Of a DNA stretch of 64,000 bases, positions 11,779-23,000 are shown one piece after another. Both the position numbers and the translations under genes were made by a program. The stretch lies in assembly GCA_011634665.1 (NCBI GenBank), contig WAEK01000006.1, positions 1,930,501 through 1,994,500 on the forward strand, given 5' to 3'. Position 1 is the stretch's first letter; each line of letters begins with the position of its first letter. Origin of the DNA: Mortierella sp. BCC40632 (Eukaryota > Mortierellomycota > Mortierellomycetes > Mortierellales > Mortierellaceae). The notes beneath the pieces are model-generated. The model had not been told where the DNA came from. It saw only the letters and a list, made by a program, of their open reading frames with translations, and searched no databases.

Positions 11779-14700
11779 ATGCGTCTGTCTACTCTTCTAT
11801 CTTTTGCACTCGCTCTAACGAGCGTAGTGCTGGCCGACACCAGTCCAAACGAAAACCTTTCACTCGACACTCTCTCCAACGACAACTCTCCCTCGCTCAA
11901 TGTGATTCCTGACTTGGAATCTGAAAACGCAGATGTGTTTGACATCAACGCCAACCTTGACCCCAATGAACTTTGGTTCAAGAAGAAGCATCACAAGCAT
12001 CACAAGCACCACCATCCCCATCATCACCACAAGCATCATCATCACAAGCATCATCATCACAGACACAGGAAGTGTCCTAGGAGGTGCAGAAAGACAAGGA
12101 CCAAGACCAAGACGATCGCTAAGCCAGTCACCATTACGGATGTTATCGATGGTACAACCTATACCCGCGTTGTGACCAACGGAGGCGGAACCACAATTAC
12201 GGTTGCTAAGTCTTGCAGAGACGGAGAAGTCGTCGTAGTCGACGGCTCCAGCACAACAACTATCACAGTTCCTGGAGGCAGTACTTCAAGCTACTCTTGC
12301 TCGAGACAAAGCTCATGCCGCCCAGGAGAAGTTGTGGTCGTTGATGGAAGCAGAACCACAACTATCACTATCCCTGGAGGTGAAACAACATCATACTCTT
12401 GTTCTCAAACCAAACCTTGCTCTGACGGCACAATGGTCATCACAGACGGTTCTAGGACAATCACAGTGACGATCCCTGGTGGAAGCACGTCCAGCTTCTC
12501 CTGCACGAACCAAAGTTCGTGTCGTCCAGGAGAGGTTGTTGTCGTTGATGGAAGCAGAACCACAACTATCACTATACCTGGAGGCGATACAACATCATAC
12601 TCTTGTTCTCAAACCAAACCTTGCTCTGACGGCACAATGGTCATCACAGACGGTTCTAGAACAATCACAGTGACGATTCCTGGTGGAAGCACGTCCAGCT
12701 TCTCATGCGCGAACCAAAGTTCGTGTCGTCCAGGAGAAGTTGTTGTCGTTGATGGAAGCAGAACCACAACTATCACTATCCCTGGAGGTGAAACAACATC
12801 ATACTCTTGCTCTCGAAGTGCTTGCCCAACATCTCCTGGATGCTCTGATGGCACAATGGTCATCACAGACGGCTCTAGAACAATCACAGTGACGATCCCT
12901 GGTGGAAGCACGTCCAGCTTCTCATGCGCGAGTCGAAGCTCATGCCGCCCAGGAGAAGTTGTTGTCGTTGATGGAAGCAGGACCACAACTATCACTGTAC
13001 CTGGAGGCGAAACAACATCATACTCTTGTTCTCGAAGTGCTTGTCCAACATCTCCTGGATGCTCTGATGGCACAATGGTCATCACAGACGGCTCTAGAAC
13101 AATCACAGTGACGATTCCTGGTGGAAGCACGTCCAGCTTCTCATGCGCGAACCAAAGTTCGTGTCGTCCAGGAGAGGTTGTTGTCGTTGACGGAACCAGA
13201 ACCACAACTCTCACCGTACCTGGAGGTGAAACAACATCATACTCTTGTTCTCGTGCCAGTGCTTGCTCTGATGGCACAATGGTCATCACGGACGGCTCTA
13301 GAACAATCACAGTGACGATCCCTGGTGGAAGCACTTCCAGCTTCTCATGCGCGAGCCAAAGCTCATGCCGTCCAGGAGAAGTTGTTGTCGTTGATGGAAG
13401 CAGGACCACAACTATCACTGTACCTGGAGGTGAAACAACATCATACTCTTGCTCTCGAAGTGCTTGTCCAACATCTCCTGGATGCTCTGATGGTACAATG
13501 GTCATCACAGACGGCTCTAGAACAATCACAGTGACGATCCCTGGTGGAAGCACTTCTAGCTTCTCATGCGCGAGCCAAAGCTCATGCCGTCCAGGAGAGG
13601 TTGTTGTCGTTGATGGAAGCGTGACTACAACTATCACTGTACCTGGAGGCGAAACAACATCATACTCTTGCTCTCGAAGTGCTTGCCCAACATCTCCTGG
13701 ATGCTCTGATGGCACAATGGTCATCACAGACGGCTCTAGAACAATCACAGTGACGATTCCTGGCGGAAGCACTTCTAGCTTCTCATGCGCGAGCCAAAGC
13801 TCATGCCGTCCAGGAGAAGTTGTTGTCGTTGATGGAAGCGTGACTACAACTATCACTGTACCTGGAGGCGAAACAACATCATACTCTTGCTCTCGAAGTG
13901 CTTGCCCAACATCTCCTGGATGCTCTGATGGCACAATGGTCATCACAGACGGCTCTAGAACAATCACAGTGACGATTCCTGGCGGAAGCACTTCTAGCTT
14001 CTCATGCGCGAGCCAAAGCTCATGCCGTCCAGGAGAAGTTGTTGTCGTTGATGGAAGCGTGACTACAACTATCACTGTACCTGGAGGTGAAACAACATCA
14101 TACTCTTGCTCTCGAAGTGCTTGTCCAACATCTCCTGGATGCTCTGATGGTACAATGGTCATCACAGACGGCTCTAGAACAACCACAGTTACGATTCCTG
14201 GTGGAAGCACGTCCAGCTTCTCATGCGCGGGCCAAAGCTCATGCCGTCCAGGAGAAGTTGTTGTCGTTGATGGAAGCAGAACCACAACTCTCACTGTACC
14301 TGGAGGTGAAACAACATCATATACTTGCTCTCAGTCTGAGAGCGCAAGTTGCTCTAATGCCGTAGTGCGATACACGGATCAAACCGGTGGAGTTACAACG
14401 CATACAATCCCATGTGGATCGACAACTGACCTTAATTGTGAACCTTGTCCAGTGTGCCCGCCTTGCTCAACGTCATCAACTACGACAACAACAACGACAA
14501 CGACACCCGCTCCAACAGCTTGTACTTGTACAGATACAGGCGAGTACTGTGGCAATGTCTTCCCCGAAAGTTGTAGCTATGGCTCCGATGTTAGATACAC
14601 TTGCACTGCTTCGGGTGTGACGCCTGTATCAGTCAGTTCGTGCGACAGGAACCGCTGTCTTCAGGAAGAGAAGAGTGCGATCTGCATTGTTGATTGTGGT

Positions 14701-15471
14701 GTCCGTGTCCAATTCGGTGTCTATGGTGGCTCCGACGATGGCTCGGTCTACTATGTCGATGAAGAGAATAACTACAATATCAACAAGCTCATGGATGCTA
14801 GTGGATCTGGCACAGTCTGGAGTATTGCTGTGAATAGGAATGAGACTGAATACAAGGCGAGCGTATACGGTAAGATCTATACTGGCCAGCCCACCAACTA
14901 CTGGCAGAGGATTACAGGTCTTGACAGCAGTGGTATCTGGAACAACTACCAGCTCGACGCATACGGAAGTCGTAAGGACGGATTCTTCGTCCAGGGCAGT
15001 GCGTACACTTCAGGAAGGATTTGGGTCCATGCAGCCAATGCGACAACTAAGACCGAGTACCAGTTCACCAACGATCCTGCCTCAGCTGGTAACTTCGGAG
15101 CGATTTTGGATCTTGCGCTTGATGGAGACGACTACGCATGGATCACGGATGCCTACTACAATCTCTTTATCTCAAGGAGACCACAGACTGGAAACAACTG
15201 GGGAGGACCAGTGAAGAAGATCGGATATTACAGAACCAGTATTGCAAGTCAGTCTCACGGCTACTCTTGGGGTATTGCCTTTGACGACAAGGGCAGGGTT
15301 TACTACGGAGGTGGTACCTACACTGGATGGATGGCTGTGGCACAAACATCGGATCCTCTTAATCCCAGGAGCATCTTCTACAGCAGGAACCAAGGTGTTG
15401 GTGACATGGCTTCTTGCGCTTATCCTAAAGTTGGTGCCAGGGCGAGGTTCAATTTGGATGGACCTGCATGA
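11779..15471 (+). CDS. secreted repeat protein, His-rich head and 20 Cys-bounded repeats
   Basis: Intronless, 1230 residues. The N-terminus (MRLSTLLSFALALTSVVLA) is a classical signal peptide, so the protein is probably exported to the wall or medium. Residues about 70-105 are a His/Lys-rich stretch and may bind metal. From about residue 146 to 855 there are 20 units of about 34-39 residues. Type A units start CRPGEVVVVDG, type B units CSDGTMVITDG. The order is one A-like leader, nine A-B pairs and a final A. Each unit ends in a Cys-containing SYSCS/SFSCA motif, suggesting disulfide-linked beta hairpins. A Cys-rich, Thr-rich spacer follows, then a C-terminal domain of about 270 residues rich in Gly, Tyr, Trp and Asp, possibly beta-propeller-like. 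No known family is recognised. An adhesin or wall-protein role is inferred from architecture only. Confidence 0.88.
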   Translation: MRLSTLLSFALALTSVVLADTSPNENLSLDTLSNDNSPSLNVIPDLESENADVFDINANLDPNELWFKKKHHKHHKHHHPHHHHKHHHHKHHHHRHRKCPRRCRKTRTKTKTIAKPVTITDVIDGTTYTRVVTNGGGTTITVAKSCRDGEVVVVDGSSTTTITVPGGSTSSYSCSRQSSCRPGEVVVVDGSRTTTITIPGGETTSYSCSQTKPCSDGTMVITDGSRTITVTIPGGSTSSFSCTNQSSCRPGEVVVVDGSRTTTITIPGGDTTSYSCSQTKPCSDGTMVITDGSRTITVTIPGGSTSSFSCANQSSCRPGEVVVVDGSRTTTITIPGGETTSYSCSRSACPTSPGCSDGTMVITDGSRTITVTIPGGSTSSFSCASRSSCRPGEVVVVDGSRTTTITVPGGETTSYSCSRSACPTSPGCSDGTMVITDGSRTITVTIPGGSTSSFSCANQSSCRPGEVVVVDGTRTTTLTVPGGETTSYSCSRASACSDGTMVITDGSRTITVTIPGGSTSSFSCASQSSCRPGEVVVVDGSRTTTITVPGGETTSYSCSRSACPTSPGCSDGTMVITDGSRTITVTIPGGSTSSFSCASQSSCRPGEVVVVDGSVTTTITVPGGETTSYSCSRSACPTSPGCSDGTMVITDGSRTITVTIPGGSTSSFSCASQSSCRPGEVVVVDGSVTTTITVPGGETTSYSCSRSACPTSPGCSDGTMVITDGSRTITVTIPGGSTSSFSCASQSSCRPGEVVVVDGSVTTTITVPGGETTSYSCSRSACPTSPGCSDGTMVITDGSRTTTVTIPGGSTSSFSCAGQSSCRPGEVVVVDGSRTTTLTVPGGETTSYTCSQSESASCSNAVVRYTDQTGGVTTHTIPCGSTTDLNCEPCPVCPPCSTSSTTTTTTTTTPAPTACTCTDTGEYCGNVFPESCSYGSDVRYTCTASGVTPVSVSSCDRNRCLQEEKSAICIVDCGVRVQFGVYGGSDDGSVYYVDEENNYNINKLMDASGSGTVWSIAVNRNETEYKASVYGKIYTGQPTNYWQRITGLDSSGIWNNYQLDAYGSRKDGFFVQGSAYTSGRIWVHAANATTKTEYQFTNDPASAGNFGAILDLALDGDDYAWITDAYYNLFISRRPQTGNNWGGPVKKIGYYRTSIASQSHGYSWGIAFDDKGRVYYGGGTYTGWMAVAQTSDPLNPRSIFYSRNQGVGDMASCAYPKVGARARFNLDGPA
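12207..14342 (+). repeat. in-frame tandem repeats of 204 or 219 bp
   Basis: The A-B pairs recur with periods of 219 bp (A unit ending with CPTSPG) or 204 bp (without it). Equivalent points lie at 12479, 12683, 12902, 13121 and 13325. Type B units are almost identical in DNA as well as protein. A units differ at a few codons (SRTTT or SVTTT, GGET or GGDT). The pattern suggests recent amplification and homogenisation by unequal exchange or conversion. Confidence 0.93.
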
Positions 15472-16206
15472 GGTGACAAGACAAATAGAGCCGTAATAGA
15501 CTGGCTTCCGTGTGATAGAGGATTACATTAAGAAATAAAATATCCGTTCCTCTACAATTCAATATGGTTCAGCAGCATGGGTGGCAGTAGACTAGCCTTT
15601 TTTTTTTTTTTTTTTCTCAGTGGTATCTAGGCGAGGGGAACATGAGTAATACTGAAAATACGAAAGACAGCTTTCCCCCCATATTCTATAACAATGAAAG
15701 AATGGCTTTGGTTTACCATACTTTTGCTTCTGGTATCAGTGCATATTTGCAGGATAGTTCTTTTAACTACTTTGGGGCAGTCAGAGCACCACAGTACACT
15801 AAACCTGTAAACGACGCCGCTCTTATTTTCTCACATGTCGGGTAGACCTATTTTTCATCTCTGTTGCAAGAGAGAAGAGCAATTTGACCTGACTCGTCAG
15901 CCTGCGGAGGAACACCATGCGTGATCTCTTGACCACATACTTCAATGGATGGCGAGGAGCGACTATGGAGAACCAAGCCACTTGAGAATAGAGCCAAAAA
16001 ATCCCCTCAAAACCAAGCTCCTCTTTTCTCTCACCTTTAAACTCTTAACATTGGCCTTGACTATTGCTCATAGTCTATGCCTCCATAGCGTGGAATAAGA
16101 AAAGGACCATCACGACGAGATTCTGGAAGAGTCCTGGAACGACTGTTTGGTCTTATTGTCACTGCCACTGTCACAGAAGAGAGTCCATCGACAAACACAC
16201 ACAAAG
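15472..16206. other. intergenic, 735 bp, poly-T tract
   Basis: Holds the 3' UTR of the repeat-protein gene, a T tract at about 15599-15615, and the presumed 5' region of TAF9. A 67-codon frame at 15642-15845 has no supporting features and is not called. Confidence 0.5.
15534..15539 (+). terminator. AATAAA polyadenylation signal of the repeat-protein gene
   Basis: AATAAA about 65 bp after the stop codon of the secreted repeat protein. Confidence 0.6.
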
Positions 16207-17384
16207 ATGGCACAACCACCTCAGCCGAGGGACGCAAAGGGTAAATGCTTGCCTGGACGGACCAACCATCAGGAGAAGCACTCTTTACAAACAGTAGCCT
16301 GGACATCGTTTCGCAAACTCTATAAGATGGACTATTATCTCGATCGATCTGTAATAACCAATCATCATCATCTCATGCCTGATTTTGCCCGTCGCAGTAA
16401 TCTCTTTGATCCTGCAATCGCTGTCAGTAGAAGACGCGGAACAAAAGGTCATCCATCAACTTCTGGAGTTTGCACACCGTACGTACTGAGACACATGGTC
16501 TCTGAACAACCTGAGCGTAATAGACTTCGTAATCACAGTGGACAAAGTAGCCCACCAGGGTTGTAGGAGTGTTCGATCCAGGACTAACAGCGGCCCATTG
16601 ACTCCTTCGTGTATCCCTCCTCCTCACGGGACATGGGCATTAGGGTATACAACGGACGTATTTCAAGACGCATTGATCTACTCTGAGCACGCAGGACGAA
16701 CGGAGGTCGGTTTGGATGATGTGAAACTGGCGATCCAGGGAAGAGTCAACCACTCGTTCACCTCGCCACCCCCAAAGGAGGTACAGACAATTTTGATGTC
16801 ATGCGACTACAATTACAAGGAGAAGAAATGGCCAGTGATACCAACACTTTTAGACCTTATAGAAACTGCTTGAGGATGAAAATTGACAGAAGGCTTTAAT
16901 CTTTCCTGTCTAGTTTTTGTTGGAGCTTGCAGAAGAGAAGAATAGGGTCCCTTTGCCTTTGATTCCAGAAAAATATGGTATCCGCTTACCTCACGAACGA
17001 CACTGCTTGACCGCAGTCAACTTTCAATTAATCCCAGAGGTAATTTTATTTTGTCTATTATCTTTAATGAATGGCTCGTCAGATCAAAACATGATATTCT
17101 AATGGAATCCTTTACCTTGACTTGGGGGTGGCGTCATTCGGAAATACAACTAGCTCCCACCACCAGGAACTAAAGCAGGCCCTATTGACAATAATCCAGC
17201 GTCATTGGCAACCGACAATGCACCACCCTCACTATTCAAAGTCAAGGAGGACGAGGATTCTGATGAAGAGATGAAAGATGTTACCAACGAACCTTTGACT
17301 CAGAATCAGCAGAACATGGCTAATCATGAGCTCTGGAAACGCAAACGTGCAGATGATGATGAAAACTATGATGATGATGACTAG
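16207..17384 (+). CDS. TAF9: TFIID subunit TAF9 (histone-fold protein)
   Basis: Subunit of TFIID and SAGA with an H3-like histone fold that pairs with TAF6. Exons read: 16207-16240, about 16295-16330, 16428-16478, 16644-16780, 16914-17039 and 17154-17384 (about 204 residues). The fold is clear in KVIHQLLEFAHR, followed by RYTTDVFQDALIYSEHAG and LDDVKLAIQ. After it come the TAF9-specific SFTSPPPKE and PLPLIPEKYGIRLP stretches. The C-terminus ends in a basic KRKR followed by an Asp-rich tail, as in animal TAF9. One problem: the short second exon, which should supply helix 1 and end in KMG, has no GT donor after 16330 (the sequence there is ATGGACTATT). Skipping it keeps the frame but loses helix 1. 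The identity is secure; the N-terminal splicing is not. Confidence 0.88.
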
Positions 17385-17488
17385 CATTGTGGAATTGAAC
17401 AAAGGGATCGACTCTTCTACTCAGCTGTGGCGCTTCTTTTTTTTTTCCATGTCGGAACCCACTGACAATCTTGCTGGCCACATGATAC

Positions 17489-17494
17489 AATAAA
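17489..17494 (+). terminator. AATAAA polyadenylation signal of TAF9
   Basis: AATAAA 105 bp downstream of the TAF9 stop, in the gap before the convergent PDI gene. Confidence 0.5.
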
Positions 17495-17680
17495 TTGGAT
17501 CCCTGGATCCTTGTACAATACTACACGCTCTTCTCACTCGCAAGGAATGACTCCCTTCCCCACTTTATTTATGTATCTAGCATGTCGCTGCTCATTTAGC
17601 TGTTGAGAAGGAAACACTCCTTCTCACTCCATATTGCTTGTAGTGACAATGGTCTCAACTGAAGGTGCCTGCTTTGTCGA

Positions 17681-19534
17681 CTACAGTTCATCACGGGCTC
17701 CACTTTCAGCGACATTGTCCTCCGCCTTGTTGTCAGCACCGTTGGCCTCCTCCGTGTTATCAGCTCCTTTGGCTTCAGCATTGTTGTCAGCATCGTTGGC
17801 ATCGTTGGCATCGGTCTTGTTGTCATTGTCGTTGACCTTGACATCCATACTATTGACCGCATTGTTTTTCAAAAACTCAATCACGGCTTCCTTCGTGTGC
17901 TGACCACTATATTCGATATATTCTGACGAGCCAGCCTTCCGGAACATAAATGTTGGATAGCCTGCTACAGAGAATGGAGCCGAAACAGGAATATCATTGG
18001 CTGTGGCATCCATCTTGGCGATGACAATATTGGTACCCTTGAATGTCTCACCAATCTCCTTGTAGGTGGGTTCCATTCGTTGACAGAAGCCGCACCAAGG
18101 AGCGTAAAACTCGATGAAGACATCCTTATCCATGTCCTCGACAATACTCTCATATGAGTGTCCGACCACGACCTTAACGGGCCCATCGTTCACTTCGGGA
18201 ATGGGTTCGGACTTGATGTTGAAGTGGAAATCTCCTTTGAGGAAGGATTCGACATGACTCTTAATCAGTTCAATCGTAAGAGGCTTGACTGCACCACTGG
18301 TGTCTTTCTGTTCAAGAGGATACTTTTCAGCCGTGATAACATCCTGGATCGCAAAGGCAGGCCATTCTGCCTTGAGGCCTACATTCTCGGCGTGGGCTCC
18401 GAATCTGCTGGCATCCACGAGGGCAAAGTTGAGCTTGCCCTTCATCTCCTTGGCCAAGGGCTCGAGGTCGACGACAAACTTTTCGCGCTCTGCGGCCGTG
18501 CTGTAGAATAGATAGGCAAGGGGTGTCTTGGCATCCATATAACTCATATAGTTCTTAGGTCCCATGTCAGCCAGGATAGGAACGGAGTTCAGTCGGATAA
18601 AGTCCCTTAAGGATCGATCTGTGAACGGTCCTTCAAGAGTATTCTTGCGCTCGTCAAATGTCTTGTAGAGGACCACTCCAGGACCTCCCTCCTTTAGTTC
18701 GGGTGATGCTTCGAGAATGCCGAAGAGGAAGTCGTCGCGGTAGTAGTTGGCAATCGCCTCAAGGTCTTCTGGCATGTTAGTGGCAGCCTTCTCAGGTGGA
18801 ATAACACCAACGATGACAACATCCCCCGAGGCAATAAATTCTTCAAGTTCTTCAGGCTTGAGGGGTCTTGCTGCAGGGCCTGCATGACGCTTCATATATG
18901 ACACGATATCTTCTGCTTTGCGGGTACCCTTGTATCCTATTGCCGTACCCTCTCTATATCATGGCATATATTCAATCAAAGAGTTAGCTGGACGCTTCGG
19001 TAATCTCGCTCCTCTATTATGCCTTGAAGGATTTAAAATACAGGGGCTGGCTCCACTGGTCGAGAACCAATAGCTTACTTGAAGAGCTTGAGTGTAGGAT
19101 AGCCGGAAACATCGTATTTTTTACAAAGTGGGCCTTGTGATTCACAGTCAACCTTGGCCAAGAGAATGCCACTCTCCTTTAGCTCTGTGGCAGCCTTTTC
19201 ATATTCGGGCTCTAGAAAGTGGCGATGGTTGGAGGGTAAGTTCAAGAGTTTAAGATCCTAATGCCCGCACCGAAGGACTGGGAATGAATGCACCAGCTCT
19301 GCTTCTTTTTTCTCTCGCTCTCCTTTCCTCTTTGATCGCACACATACCAAGCTTTTGACAATGGCCGCACCATGGCGCGTAAAAATTGACGAGGACTAGT
19401 TTCTCCTGTGGCACCGTCTCTTTAAAGTTATCGCTGTTTAACTCCAAGACTTGAGATTCTGCACGAGCAACATGGTTTGAGAGGAATGCTGTTGCAGCTA
19501 CAGCCGCAAGAGTCAATGCAGTCGTGATGCGCAT
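17681..19534 (-). CDS. PDI1: ER protein disulfide isomerase with RDEL tail
   Basis: Oxidises and isomerises disulfides of secretory proteins in the ER lumen. Exons 19534-19348, 19211-19079 and 18953-17681 give 530 residues. A signal peptide (residues 1-25) precedes thioredoxin domain a, with YAPWCGHC at residues 56-59. The b and b' domains follow, then domain a' with YAPWCGFC at about 394-397. The tail is acidic, Asp/Asn/Ala/Glu-rich and repetitive, and ends in RDEL, a KDEL-type retrieval signal. The a' active site has Phe where classical PDI has His (CGHC). This should shift its redox potential, so the two sites may differ in function. Length and domain order match canonical fungal PDI. It converges on TAF9. 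Confidence 0.95.
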
Positions 19535-20084
19535 GCTTGGCTGTCCTTGTCTGAGGCGAATAAAAGAAAGAAAAGATGAAGGAGAGTGGCGGGTGTGAAC
19601 AAAAGGTTGGAGCAAAGGAAAGAGAAGAAAAAGGACAAAGAAGAGAAGGCGAGAGGAAGGGAAATATAGATGAGCGAGATTTAGGGAGGAATGAAGAGAG
19701 ATGGGTGAATGGGAGGAACGATGGACGACTCTGAGAGGGTCCAACGCGCTCGGGTTGGCCCAAGCGCAAAGCTCTCCTCTGATTCTGATTGGCTGACGAG
19801 GTAAAAGGAGGACTGTACACCGCACCCTCCTCACCCCTGTTAGGTTTACTTTCTCCTCCCTCATTTTGTCTCCTTTAAATCAGTACCCCCCGAGCGCCCT
19901 TTCCCTACCCCCTCTCTTCCACTCAGAAAAGGGGTGGTAACAAAGTGGACAACAGAAGCCTCAGCTTGCCTCCTTGCTCTTTTCTAGTTTTTCTCACTCC
20001 CTTTGAGACAGGCCTACAGAATTCCCCAGGAAAAAAAAAAAAAAGAATTTCTCTAGCAATGTATTGTCAAGTCCTAGCTCTAAT
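19535..20084. other. intergenic, 550 bp, PDI upstream region
   Basis: Contains the presumed 5' UTR and promoter of PDI (minus strand) and the 3' end of the REX1-like gene. It is rich in AG/CT tracts, with a short A tract near 20031-20044. I looked for an ER-stress element and saw no clear one. Confidence 0.4.
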
Positions 20085-23000
20085 CTATTCCTTGATAGTC
20101 AAAAAGAAGATACCATTCTTTGCTTTATCCACAGCGGCTTCGAGTTGTTGGTGGTCTTCCTCTGTAAACCGTTCTTCTTCCGGGATAAGACTTAGGTCTT
20201 TAGTCTTGTATAGCTCCAAAAAGGTCTTTTGCTTAAACTGCAATCTCGAGACTTCACGGTGGTCGCCATGTCCACTCACCACAACCACAGCTGTTCCTGA
20301 TGGAATACCGTTCATAATTTGTTTGATGTTTGCATCTGTCATCCGAATGGCCTCTCGAATCTCTTCCTTCGTTGCCTGCACCTTGTCCTTACTGTTCGTC
20401 TTGGAAGATTTTCCAGAGCCAGCACTACCGTCATTCGCCACTGATGATTCGCCACTGTTGTCAACTGTTGATGTACCCACGGCTCCCGAGGTTTCTGAGG
20501 ACGGTTCTTTGCCGTGATTGATTTCCATACCCCTCAGTCGCGCCCACACAAAATTGTGAGTTCTCATGGCTTCGGGTACAGCCTCTGCTACCTGCTTGTC
20601 GTTCTGGACCCGAATCTTTGTTGTCGCTGATTGACCAGAAAACGAGTCTTGATCCACTTGAGCAGAGGTCTTCGTCACCTGGAATCGTTCCAGCCGCGAG
20701 AAGATGGATTCATAATCCTGGATATACTCGCCAAACCCGGGTGGCTTTTGGAGCTTCAGTTTGATCAGATCCATGCAAGCAAGAGCGTCTTCAGCAGAGT
20801 CGTGGCCTCGGACAGCATCTGCCTGAATCTGACGGCTGAGCCACTTTTGAGAGAGCCACTTCAATCCTGGACAGTAGGGTGGGCCTCTAGTATGGTGATA
20901 TGTTGCGCTCGTGTCTACGATAAATGGATGTGCAAACTATATCGATCGTAGTAATAACAGTGTTAGCCTTTAGTTTTTACCCTCTGTATGCTTTGGTAAA
21001 AGAGGAGAAATATATGATCCCTTACCTTCAAGACTTTCATATCGTTCTCAAGAGAGTGTCCAACGAGGATGGTGTTATAGTCAACGATCTCCAGGAGCTT
21101 CTTCTGAACATCCGAGAGTCGTGTTTCTACACCTTGAAGTCGCTCTGCAGTCATTCCTGAGTAGGTAGTCAGATAGTCGAGAATCGGATTTTCAGGCTTC
21201 ACCAACTCATCGAACACACACGCGCCCGAATCATCAATCACAGACACACGCGTCAATTCCATGCCCTCGGCGGTCATACTCTATAGGGGTTTCAGAACAG
21301 AATAATAGATGGAGTGTTAGCGTCAGAAAAAGTGTGGCCCTATCTTCAATGGTAATGTCAGATCCAGCTGGGCATTACCATCTCACAATCCATAGCGATC
21401 ATCTTCTTTGGTGGCGGTGTCAAAGTTGATCTTGTAAGTCTGGGGGTTTCGATCCATCCTTCTTTAAGCGGAATAGATTCAGGGTCACTTGGCGATTCCA
21501 AGTAGCGAGGAATAGGGTACCCCTTGTCGCGGAGCTCGTCTAATGTCAACATATAGTTCTCTGGCTTTGTCTTTGTTCGACCTGCCAACTCTACATTTAA
21601 ACAGAAAGACTGTCAGTTAATTCTTCATCTCAGCGCCAATTATTTCTCATAATCGCTAAGCATAACCCAGGTGGTAAATGAATAGAAGAAAACCTACTCT
21701 TTTTTTCCGTCTCTCGTTTAGCCTTTTCAGCAATGCTGAGAGGAACATTCCTTAGAGTATTGGGTGGTGAATGGATCCTAAGTCTTTCTCCAGTAGCTTG
21801 GACTGCGTGCATTGCACTAAAGTGAGCCTGAAGACATTTAAACTCTGATCCAGGCTCTCGTCCATTTAGGCTAGTCTCGGCCCAGTTACTGACGGGTTGG
21901 CGAAGTGTTTTTGCATCCATGTCGATGTTGAATAGCGACAAGTCCAGGCCCGCGACATAAAGCATCAAAACCTTGTCGATCAGGAGTTTGTTCCGCACTT
22001 CAACCCAAGGCAAGGGCTTTGTCTCTGTCAACAAATGGAGAACGAGATCACGCACATCCTAGAGGTGGGATGAGAGCGATTATTATAGTCAGCAAACAAG
22101 AGCTTAACAGTATAAAGAAGTATCCCATTGGTTCCATCTACTGTACATACTCCGAGGTTCAACTTATCGTGATCATCCTGTACGATCAGTGCTGGCTTCC
22201 CGTCGCCCTGGATCTTCATCGCGATTTGTTTAGATTTGTTCTTGAGCTGTCGGCGCTGCTGCTTGTTCATACTACCGGTATCCACTGTAATCGCATAAAA
22301 AGACAGCGTTAGCACTCTTATCTATGGCACAATGAAAGCCGAGCAAAATTAGAGATCTGCCATCTGAGTACCTTGAGACATGATGGTCGAGATGAGCGAT
22401 TTTAGCCTTTTTTGTTTTTTGCTCGCCTCGCTTTGGTTTTCGCTTTGTTCGCTTGACTCGGTATCGCTGTCGCTACTGCCTTTTGTCGAGCTAGAAGAGT
22501 TGATCGATGGAGACGGCGAGTCGATTTGTTCGGCCTCGTCTGATTTCCGCTTTTTGCTCTTCCTAGGCTTTTCTCTGTCGCTCCTGGCATTGCCGTTTTC
22601 AGTCGAAGAGGCGTTCAATCCAGGGGTTACACAATCCTTGTCGACTTGGTCATAGCTTTCCTTGACCTTGGTTTTCTCTTTTTTCTCTTTCTTGCTTTCC
22701 TCGACAGACTCCTTCTTATCTTCCTTATCTACCTTGGATTCTTTGTCCTTCTTCTCCTTCTTCTCCTTCTTCACTTTCTTCTCCTTCTTCTCTTTCTTCT
22801 CCTTCTCCTTCTTCTCCTTCTCCTTCTTCTCCTTCTCCTTCTTCTTCTTCTTCTCTTCCTTGTCTTTCAGATCCTTGTCCTTTTTGTCCTTCTTCTCTTC
22901 CTTGACTTTCAGATCCTTGTCCTTTTTGTCCTTCTTGACTTTCTGTTCCTTCTTGTCCCCCTTCTTCTCCTTTAGTTTCACTTCTTTTTCTTTCTTGTCT

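Noticed and set aside
12609..14294. 561-codon open frame on the minus strand, antisense to the repeat protein
   Set aside because: The repeat unit happens to lack antisense stop codons and is multiplied nine times, so openness is not independent evidence. The sense frame has a signal peptide and coherent flanking domains.
15642..15845. 67-codon plus-strand frame
   Set aside because: No motif, splice partner or codon signal; located between a poly-T tract and TAF9.
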